A stretch of 64,000 bases of DNA, taken from contig JBPCPW010000099.1 of assembly GCA_050998755.1 (NCBI GenBank), forward strand, positions 1 through 64,000, written 5' to 3'. The stretch comes from JAXDLW01 sp050998755 (GTDB taxonomy: Bacteria; Chloroflexota; Dormibacteria; DASZGP01). Under the pieces are notes generated by a model. It was not told the origin of the DNA. It searched no databases and was given only the letters and a program-made list of their open reading frames with translations. The stretch's first letter is position 1; every line of letters starts with the position of its first letter. The translations under genes were made by a program, and so were the position numbers. Positions 57,824 through 64,000 of the stretch are shown here, piece by piece.

Positions 57824-58750
57824 CTACCAGCTGACGACCACCAGGGCGCCGGTGTCCACCAGGTGCCCATCGGCGAGGTGCAGGGCTGCTCCTCCGTAGA
57901 CGGTCTGGACCTCAACCCACTGGGAGTCACGCGACCACGCAAACCCGGTGGCCAGGGCGGGCGCCGCGAGCGCCTGTGTACTGCCGGTTTCAACTTCGAG
58001 CACCTTCCCCGCCCCCGCCTGGTCCAGGTAGGCGATCCTGGTGCCGTCGGGCGAGCCGCTGGCGGCACGCAGAATCTCCTGGGGGGCAACCTTGAGGGAG
58101 TGCAGTGCCTGGTGGTCCAGATCCAACAGCTGGAGCCCGGTGGCCGTGGACACCAGCTCCTGGTGGGGGCCAAGGGAGCCCATGGGGGATAGCCCGGTGA
58201 TGGCAACAGACCGCTTGTGGCCGGCGAGGTCGTAGATGTCGATGCCGGCCACCGTGGGCTCAACCAGGCGTCCATCGAGCGTCCAGCTGCCGGCTGCGCC
58301 GGTCAGCGGGGTCAGCTGATGACCGGCAGCGTCGAGCATCACCCAGCGGTTGTCCACCAGGGCGGTGAGGGCGCGCCCGCGGTCCTCAACCTCGCCCAGG
58401 CTGCCGGTGGCCAGGCGATGGGCACAGCCGCCCAGGCTGCCGCGATAGATGAAGCTGGCCAGGCCGTGCCGGATGCTGAAGAAGAGCGAGGTGCCGGCCA
58501 GGCGGGGTGGGCTGAAGCCGTTGGCAAAACCCAGCCTCACCACGCGGCCGCCGGGGGAGCCCAGGAGGTACTCCGCGGGGCCGCCCGCCACATCGCGCAG
58601 GACGGCCAGCGGCGCCGGCCCGGGCGTGGTCGGAGCCACCGGAAGGCGCATCTCACAACCAGGCGAGGGGGTGGTGAGCGGGGCATTCGAGGCGACTCCC
58701 GAGCAGGCCGGAACGAGCAGGCAGACGATCAGCGGAAGGATCGGCTTCAG
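57824..58750 (-). CDS. Propeller-like lipoprotein (apparent CTG start)
   Basis: A 308-residue lipoprotein with lipobox LVPAC in a short signal peptide (KPILPLIVCLLVPACSG). The remainder has repeated strand patterns and SGSPDGTRIAYL and FAWSRDSQWV, like TolB/WD-type propellers. The signal peptide has no ATG, GTG or TTG before it. CTG at 58750 overlaps the upstream gene's stop (CTGA) and follows AGGAG by six bases, so it is the likely start. It is coupled to the lipoprotein gene upstream. Function is unknown. Confidence 0.72.
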   Translation of the reverse strand: MKPILPLIVCLLVPACSGVASNAPLTTPSPGCEMRLPVAPTTPGPAPLAVLRDVAGGPAEYLLGSPGGRVVRLGFANGFSPPRLAGTSLFFSIRHGLASFIYRGSLGGCAHRLATGSLGEVEDRGRALTALVDNRWVMLDAAGHQLTPLTGAAGSWTLDGRLVEPTVAGIDIYDLAGHKRSVAITGLSPMGSLGPHQELVSTATGLQLLDLDHQALHSLKVAPQEILRAASGSPDGTRIAYLDQAGAGKVLEVETGSTQALAAPALATGFAWSRDSQWVEVQTVYGGAALHLADGHLVDTGALVVVSW

Positions 58751-59313
58751 CCGAGGCTCCTCACGGTGTACTGCGTCAGCGTTCCGTGGTTGAACACGGC
58801 GACCCCGTGCTGGAAGGATTCGCCGTAAAAGATCCTGATCGTCTCGGTTCCGGCGTTGGGAAATGCCTGGCGGAGAGGCGTATCGAGTGAGGCCAGGATG
58901 CGACGCTCGTGAGCATCGCCACCGGCAGCGAAGCTCTTGATCGCAGACCCGGACTCGGTCGCGATGATCACATCGACCTGGGTCACGGCCGCCGCGGCCT
59001 TGGCTGAAGCGGATGGGTCTGCGGGGTCGTATTTGCCCGCCAGGGTCGCCGGTGCCGTGCGGACGTAAACCTCCCAATACTGGCCCGTTTCATACAGTTT
59101 GCGACCGAGCAGGACCGCCGTCTCGGCGGCGACGCGATTGGATCCCAGCCGGCCGTTGAAATCCGACAGGGGAACGTCCACCACCGCGGCCTTGGAAGGC
59201 GAAGGCGTCGGCGTCGCCTTCGCGCCGCCGGAACATGAGGCCAGGGCGGGGGCGGCCAGCGCCACGGTCGCGGCAACCGCCAGCCCGCGCATCCTCAGTG
59301 CCGTGATCACCAT
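58747..59313 (-). CDS. Lipoprotein of unknown function
   Basis: A 188-residue lipoprotein: signal peptide LAVAATVALAAPALASC with a lipobox cysteine, a Pro/Ser/Thr linker, then a domain beginning PLSDFNGRLGSNRVAAETAV with alternating helices and strands. The C-terminus IRIFYGESFQHGVAVFN resembles a closing sheet. I do not recognise the family. ATG 59313 is the start; an in-frame ATG seven codons on would also give the signal peptide. It is transcribed with the next lipoprotein gene. Confidence 0.72.
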   Translation of the reverse strand: MVITALRMRGLAVAATVALAAPALASCSGGAKATPTPSPSKAAVVDVPLSDFNGRLGSNRVAAETAVLLGRKLYETGQYWEVYVRTAPATLAGKYDPADPSASAKAAAAVTQVDVIIATESGSAIKSFAAGGDAHERRILASLDTPLRQAFPNAGTETIRIFYGESFQHGVAVFNHGTLTQYTVRSLG

Positions 59314-59357
59314 CAGCTAACCCTGCCGAGGATACGCGGGGTCTCCCTCGCCGGCGC

Positions 59358-60623
59358 CTACTCCTGGTCGATGGGCGGCAGGCTCTTGGAGAGCGGGTCG
59401 TCCTGGACGGGCTTGAACTTCATGTCGATGAAGGTGTTGAAGATGATGTCGTCGTCCACGACGCCCTCGTGGTTGTCCTTCTTCCACCCGCGATTGTCGC
59501 CGTTGGCGCTGCGGATCTGCACATCGTTCAGCGCGTTGATTATCTTTCCCCCTGTGGGGTCGACGGTCCCCGCCTTCTCGATAGCGGCCTTGACCAGGTA
59601 GACCATGTCGTAGGTGAACACCTGCCAGTCAGGGGGCTGGACCACGTCTTTCTTATCTCTCGCCTTGACTCCGACGTGGTAATCCACCTCGCCGCCGTTG
59701 AGCTTCGCCGCCTCGTAAGCACCACGGAACTTGTTCCAAGCATCAGGGCCGCCCTCGGTGGTGATGCGGAAGGATGCGTAGGTGATCCCCTCCACCCAAT
59801 CCGGGTGGTCCGCAAGCTGGGTCCGAACGATGGGGTCCTCGGCGGTTGGTCCAGCGAACACCGCGGCTGACGCGCCGCCCTGCCGCAGTGACTTCACGAA
59901 AGCCGCAATGACCGGCGAGCGGGCCCAGACGATGACGCCGGTGGCGCCACTCTGTTTGACCTGCAGCGCCTGGGTCGGATAGTCGGCCGCGCTGGATGGA
60001 AGTTCCAGGTCCAGCGGCGTCAACTTCTGCTTCGCCAGGAGGCCGCTGAGCTGCGCGTCGCCGTCCTTGCCGTATTCGCTGTCATCGTGCACCACGGCCA
60101 GCTTCAGGCCCTTGGGGACGATGTAGTTCACAAGCTTGCCGGCCACGGCGTCGTTGGGGGGCGCGATGCGGAACACCCCGGGACGCTTGTCGACATCGAT
60201 CAGCGTGGTGTTGCCGTCGAAGTTGATCAGCAGGGGAATGCCTGCATCCCTGGCGGCCGCATAGGTGGCATCGGAGGTGTAGCCATCGTCAATGATCGCG
60301 ACAGCCTTCTCCGCGGCCGCCTTCTTCACGTTGTCCACGGCCGTCGACGGAGAGAGTCTGTTGTCCAGCGCCTGAAGGTTGATCCTGTACGTCTTCCCCC
60401 CGACCCTCACCCCGCCGGCGGCGTTGACCTGGTCGGCGGCCAGCTGCGCGCCCTGGCCGGTGATGTTGCCCAGCCACGGGAGCTTGCTGGACGGCTGGTT
60501 GAGAACGATGGTCACGTTGCCGTCGAATGTCGGGCCGGAGCCCGCGGGCTGTCCGCACCCCGCCGATACCGCGACCGCGGCAATTCCCAGGATGGTTGTG
60601 AGCGTCTTCCTGCCCTTTAACAC
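59358..60623 (-). CDS. Branched-chain amino-acid type ABC transporter substrate-binding lipoprotein
   Basis: A 421-residue periplasmic-binding-type protein of the LivJ family. The signal peptide has lipobox VSAGC. The two-lobed domain shows TGQGAQLAADQVNAAGGV, GYTSDATYAAARDAGIPLL and AVVHDDSEYGKDG, typical of amino-acid, amide or urea binders. GTG at 60623 follows GGGAGGGG. It is divergent from the permease genes at 60673, the usual arrangement for one transporter. The ligand cannot be told from sequence. Confidence 0.88.
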   Translation of the reverse strand: MLKGRKTLTTILGIAAVAVSAGCGQPAGSGPTFDGNVTIVLNQPSSKLPWLGNITGQGAQLAADQVNAAGGVRVGGKTYRINLQALDNRLSPSTAVDNVKKAAAEKAVAIIDDGYTSDATYAAARDAGIPLLINFDGNTTLIDVDKRPGVFRIAPPNDAVAGKLVNYIVPKGLKLAVVHDDSEYGKDGDAQLSGLLAKQKLTPLDLELPSSAADYPTQALQVKQSGATGVIVWARSPVIAAFVKSLRQGGASAAVFAGPTAEDPIVRTQLADHPDWVEGITYASFRITTEGGPDAWNKFRGAYEAAKLNGGEVDYHVGVKARDKKDVVQPPDWQVFTYDMVYLVKAAIEKAGTVDPTGGKIINALNDVQIRSANGDNRGWKKDNHEGVVDDDIIFNTFIDMKFKPVQDDPLSKSLPPIDQE

Positions 60624-60658
60624 CTGCCCCTCCCGTCGAACGCCAGATCTTAGCCGTC

Positions 60659-60664
60659 TACCAT
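60659..60664 (+). promoter_or_regulatory. Putative -10 element of permease operon (TACCAT)
   Basis: TACCAT ends eight bases before the ATG of the LivH-like gene. On the other strand TAAGAT (60647-60652) lies upstream of the substrate-binding protein gene, so the two promoters overlap the same short interval. Confidence 0.4.
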
Positions 60665-60672
60665 CTCGGGTC

Positions 60673-61635
60673 ATGGGGCTCATCCTGCAGGCCGTGGTCG
60701 CGGGCCTTGCCGCTGGGGCGGTGTATGGGCTCATCGGCATCGGCTACGGACTGATCTACCGCATGAGCGGGGTGTTCAACTTCGCGCACGGCGACCTTGT
60801 GACCGCAGGGATATTCGCCTTCCTACTGGTCCTCGGTGGCGGCGCGGCGGTGGCGGCGGGTGCCCTCAGCCCCGCGGCGACGGTGGCAGCAATCGCCATC
60901 GCCGTGGCCGTCACCACGGCCGCCGCGGTGTTAATCCAACGGGTGGCCGTGGCCCCGTTCATCGCCGTCACCGAGGGGGCCCGCACCGGGGTCCGCGGTG
61001 TCGGCTGGATCGCCGCAACGGTCGCGGCGGGGTTGCTCCTCCGGTCGCTGGTGGGGATCCGCTTTCAAGCCGAGAGTTACACCGTGCCCGAGATCCTGCC
61101 GGTTGGCGGCATCGGTAACGACGGCCTGGTGGGCCTGCCCGGGGGCGGCGTCCTGCAGGTCAGATCCGTGGTCGTCCTGGCGATCGCCCTGGTGCTGGCG
61201 CTGTTCTTTGACCGCTGGCTGGCAGCGTCACGCACCGGACGGGCGATGCAGGCGGCGGCGCAGGATGCGGACGCGGCCCGCCTGTTGGGGATCTCGCCGG
61301 AGCGGCTCCGCCTGGTCGCCTGGGCGATCGCCGGGGTGCTGGCGGCCATCGCCGGGCTGCTGCTGGCACCGGCCAGGCCCATCACCCTCGACCTCGGTGT
61401 GGTCCTCGGGCTCAAGGGCACCGCGGCGGCGGTCCTGGGCCGTTTGGGTGACGCCCGAAGAATCATCGTGGCCGGCCTGCTCATCGGGGTTTTTGAGAGC
61501 GTGCTGACAACGCTCCCGCTTCCCGGCGTTGGCCCTCTGCCGGGGCTCCAGGATGTCGGGGCGCTGCTTCTCCTGGTGGTGGCGCTGGCGGCGCTCCCCG
61601 GGCTACTCGAGGACTCCCGCGAGGTGGTCGACTGA
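60673..61635 (+). CDS. livH: LivH-type ABC transporter permease
   Basis: A 320-residue membrane permease with about eight spans. The N-terminus LAAGAVYGLIGIGYGLIYRM and FNFAHGDLVTAG is the LivH signature, and ALFFDRWLAASRTGRAMQAAAQDADAARLLGIS is the loop that contacts the ATPase. It would pair with the LivM part of the next protein. Its TGA overlaps a possible CTG start of that gene. Confidence 0.9.
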   Translation: MGLILQAVVAGLAAGAVYGLIGIGYGLIYRMSGVFNFAHGDLVTAGIFAFLLVLGGGAAVAAGALSPAATVAAIAIAVAVTTAAAVLIQRVAVAPFIAVTEGARTGVRGVGWIAATVAAGLLLRSLVGIRFQAESYTVPEILPVGGIGNDGLVGLPGGGVLQVRSVVVLAIALVLALFFDRWLAASRTGRAMQAAAQDADAARLLGISPERLRLVAWAIAGVLAAIAGLLLAPARPITLDLGVVLGLKGTAAAVLGRLGDARRIIVAGLLIGVFESVLTTLPLPGVGPLPGLQDVGALLLLVVALAALPGLLEDSREVVD

Positions 61636-61688
61636 ATCCACTGGGGGCCTACGCGCGCGCCGTTTACGGCCCGGCCGCCCCGGGCGTC

Positions 61689-63575
61689 GTGCGCCAGGCG
61701 GGGACTGAATTCCGACGCTGGGCCACCGCCAACCGGCTGGCCTGGGTCGCGGGGGCCTGGATCGGGCTGATCGTGGTTATCGGGCTGACGACGAATGCCA
61801 GCTTGACCAGCACCGCGGCGCGCGCGGTGTATCTCCTCCTGGCGGTGTACGCCCTCCACGTGCTGGCGAACGAGAGTGGGCAGCCGTCGTTGGGGCACGC
61901 CGCGTTTCTCGCTGTGGGGGCCTACGTCACGGCCGGCTTGCGCCTCCGCCTGGGTCTCGACGGGCTGCTGGCAACGGTGCTCGCGGCATTCCTCGGGGGA
62001 GCCGTCGGCTGGATCATGGGCTGGGGTGCAACCAGGTTGCGTCCGCCAATCCTGGCCTTGCTCACGTGGGCGTTTGGGTGGTTGGTGTACGTCGCCCTGG
62101 GGGCCTTCCCGAAGGTGACCGGCGGGGTATCGGGGCTCTCGCTGCACGCGCCGCTGGCGGTCCGCTGGGATGCCCTTGGTATCGATGTGCGGTTCAACGA
62201 CTTCGCGCATCTGGTGCTCGGTTCGATGCTGCTGGCGCTGTTCCTCATCCTCTACCGCTCGGCGCAGGATTCAGCCGTCGGACGTGCCTGGGCGGCGCTG
62301 CGTGATAGCCGTACCCTGGCCTCCGCGCTGGGGCACGACGTGCCCGCCACCAGGCGCTGGACCTTTGCCATGTCAGCGGCCGTCGCCGCCGTCGCTGGGT
62401 CGCTGGGGGCGCAGCTGCTGCAGGTCGTCGACCCCACGCTGTACAGCCCGCTGCAATCCTTGAACCTGTTCGTCGCCGTCCTCATCGGTGCCCCGCTCGG
62501 CTTCCTTGGCCCGGTCATCGGGGCGCTGGTGGTCAGTGGGGCACCGCCCGCAGTGGACTACGCCAGCCAGGTCAGCGGTCTTACCCTCGGACCCGGACGG
62601 GAGCTGGCGGCCGCGGCCCTGATGGTTACAGCCCTGTGGTTCAGTGTGCGTCTGGAGCGGCGACGCCAAGCCCGAGGCCAACCAGGTTCACCAGGGGCGA
62701 CGGGTGCCGGCACCGTAACCTTGCCGCTGTCACGGGGTGTGGCGAAACGACCGTCAAGCACCACGCCCCCGGTCCTGAGCGTGACCGGCCTGACGGTCGA
62801 CTTCGACGGTCTACGCGCGCTGGACAACGTGGAGATCGCGCTGGGTGGGGGCGCCATCAGTGGGCTTATCGGTCCCAACGGCTCGGGTAAGTCCACCCTG
62901 CTGCGCTGCCTCTCTGGGACCATTCATGCCAACCGCGGAACGATCACCCTGCAGGGGCAGCGGATTGATGACCTCGGCGAGGCGGGTCGGGTCCAGGCCG
63001 GCATCGCGCGCACATTTCAGCGCACCGCGGTCATGCCCCACCTCACGGCCCGCGAACATGTCGAGGTTGGAATGCGCACCAGGTATCGCCACGCGACCAC
63101 TCTGCAGGCGCTGCTCAAGTCTCCGGCCTATCGTGCCGAGGCCGCCGCCGGCCGCGAGGAGGCGCAAACACTGCTCGCGACCTTTGGGTTGGCCGGCGCG
63201 GCTGACGCTTTGCCTGACACGCTGTCGAGCGGCCGTCAGCGACTGCTGCAAATGGCGACATCAGCAGCCACCCGACCTCAAGTCCTGCTGCTCGACGAGC
63301 CATCTGCCGGCATGAGCGCGGACGAACTTCACCTGCTCCGCCGGGCGCTGCGGACGCTAGCCAGCGAAGGCATGGCCATTCTGTTGATCGAGCACAACAT
63401 GAGGTTCCTCGCGGACATCGCGGGCCAGGTGACCGTCCTGGAAGGTGGCCGGGTCCTGGCCACAGGCACTTCGGCCCAGGTCACGCGAAACACGGAGGTG
63501 CGTCGCGCCTACCTGGGGGTCAATGCCGCGCCCAGGCCCAGGCCGCGTTCAACAGCACGAACCCGCCGAGGATGA
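61689..63575 (+). CDS. LivM-LivG fusion: ABC permease joined to ATPase
   Basis: A 628-residue protein joining a LivM permease (about residues 1-330, ten spans, with GQPSLGHAAFLAVGAYV) to a LivG ATPase (about 355-600). The ATPase has Walker A GPNGSGKST, Walker B VLLLDEPSAG, the H-loop in LIEHNMRF, and a signature read as LSSGRQR in place of LSGGQ. A Pro/Gly/Arg-rich linker joins the halves. The GTG at 61689 is the conventional start; a CTG at 61632 in the livH stop (CTGA) would add 19 residues. LivF is not seen downstream. Confidence 0.9.
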   Translation: MRQAGTEFRRWATANRLAWVAGAWIGLIVVIGLTTNASLTSTAARAVYLLLAVYALHVLANESGQPSLGHAAFLAVGAYVTAGLRLRLGLDGLLATVLAAFLGGAVGWIMGWGATRLRPPILALLTWAFGWLVYVALGAFPKVTGGVSGLSLHAPLAVRWDALGIDVRFNDFAHLVLGSMLLALFLILYRSAQDSAVGRAWAALRDSRTLASALGHDVPATRRWTFAMSAAVAAVAGSLGAQLLQVVDPTLYSPLQSLNLFVAVLIGAPLGFLGPVIGALVVSGAPPAVDYASQVSGLTLGPGRELAAAALMVTALWFSVRLERRRQARGQPGSPGATGAGTVTLPLSRGVAKRPSSTTPPVLSVTGLTVDFDGLRALDNVEIALGGGAISGLIGPNGSGKSTLLRCLSGTIHANRGTITLQGQRIDDLGEAGRVQAGIARTFQRTAVMPHLTAREHVEVGMRTRYRHATTLQALLKSPAYRAEAAAGREEAQTLLATFGLAGAADALPDTLSSGRQRLLQMATSAATRPQVLLLDEPSAGMSADELHLLRRALRTLASEGMAILLIEHNMRFLADIAGQVTVLEGGRVLATGTSAQVTRNTEVRRAYLGVNAAPRPRPRSTARTRRG

Positions 63576-63996
63576 TGGCGAGGCCGATGGCCCACGGTTG
63601 GCCGTGGACCCGGATGGCGGGAACCACGGCCGGGGGAGCCGCTCCGGCATCGAGCACGAAGTCGTACTTGACCTTTACCGGGCCGGGTCCCGGGCGCCCC
63701 AGCGGCTGCACCAGCTCCCCGATCCGGTGCAGGCTGGCAGCGCCCTCCTGCGCCAGGAGGACGTAGTCCGACCGGTCGGGAACCCGCGTCAGGTAACGGG
63801 CCCACGTTCCGCCATCGGGCGGCGTGAACATTGCACCACCGAAGGGCAAGGGATCCGCCCTGATGTCCAGTGCGGGGAGCCGCGGGTGAGCCACGGAATA
63901 GGTGAACGAAAACGTACGACCAGCGCCGGCAGCCCCCGGACTGACCGGCAGGTGCTCAGTCCAGGTGAGGCGGGCGCCGCGGGGGTCGTCCAGCAC
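63520..63996 (-). CDS. C-terminal-anchored protein, partial at window end
   Basis: A 158-residue readable part of a protein whose start probably lies beyond the window edge. It contains beta-rich extracytoplasmic sequence (FSFTYSVAHPRLPALDI and KYDFVLDAGAAPPAV) and a C-terminal membrane span (WAIGLAIILGGFVLLNAAW). It resembles cell-surface or carbohydrate-binding-like domains, but I do not recognise a family. It overlaps the LivM-LivG gene end by 56 bases on the opposite strand. Confidence 0.55.
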   Translation of the reverse strand: MLDDPRGARLTWTEHLPVSPGAAGAGRTFSFTYSVAHPRLPALDIRADPLPFGGAMFTPPDGGTWARYLTRVPDRSDYVLLAQEGAASLHRIGELVQPLGRPGPGPVKVKYDFVLDAGAAPPAVVPAIRVHGQPWAIGLAIILGGFVLLNAAWAWARH

Positions 63997-64000
63997 CGCG

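Overview
This is a 64 kb stretch of a high-GC bacterial chromosome, densely packed with genes on both strands. I see no rRNA, tRNA, CRISPR array, insertion sequence or prophage. The only mobile-type element is an intein in dnaB. The gene content mixes actinobacterial-type ethylmalonyl-CoA pathway enzymes, F420 metabolism (an F420:NADP reductase), a YvcK with an N-terminal membrane segment, and many leaderless-looking genes. This suits a soil or terrestrial high-GC lineage near Actinomycetota, Chloroflexota or Candidatus Dormibacterota. The sequence alone does not let me choose between them.

Layout. 0.1-6 kb: ilvE, a large GAF-domain sensor kinase, mscL and yvcK. 6-17 kb: a carbon-assimilation region holding an acyl-CoA dehydrogenase and MaoC hydratase pair, a crotonyl-CoA carboxylase/reductase and B12-type mutase pair, and a malyl-CoA lyase-like CitE translationally coupled to ATP-dependent PEP carboxykinase. 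Small repair, RidA-like and membrane genes are interspersed. 17-26 kb: secreted SGNH hydrolase, CBS protein, 3-hydroxyacyl-CoA dehydrogenase coupled to F420:NADP reductase, PAP2 protein, topoisomerase IB, an OmpR-type two-component pair, and ccdA-tusA. 26-35 kb: RidA-like, Asp-box lipoprotein-like and membrane proteins, then a minus-strand run rplI, dnaB (with intein), purA, MarP-like protease. 35-41 kb: two M20 peptidases, an MFS exporter coupled to a GCS2 ligase, and a CHAP hydrolase. 41-46 kb: an island of glycosyltransferase, methyltransferase, alpha-barrel cyclase-like protein, second methyltransferase and response regulator. 46-57 kb: flavoprotein, acyl-CoA dehydrogenase-like protein with TetR regulator, thiolase, cupredoxin lipoprotein, uppP, M1 peptidase-hemE-hemH operon. 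57-64 kb: lipoproteins and a branched-chain amino-acid type ABC transporter with a LivM-LivG fusion.

How it works together. Thiolase, 3-hydroxybutyryl-CoA dehydrogenase, Ccr, the mutase, the acyl-CoA dehydrogenase, the MaoC hydratase and the CitE lyase cover most steps of the ethylmalonyl-CoA route for assimilating acetyl-CoA. PckA would carry the resulting C4 acids into gluconeogenesis, where YvcK may also act. The epimerase and a B12-binding mutase subunit are not in the window.

Expression signals. More than twenty genes have a TANNNT hexamer ending about 6-10 bases before the start codon and no Shine-Dalgarno, which indicates leaderless transcripts. Genes inside operons use AGGAGG-like sites or NTGA stop/start overlaps, apparently including CTGA, i.e. 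CTG start codons.
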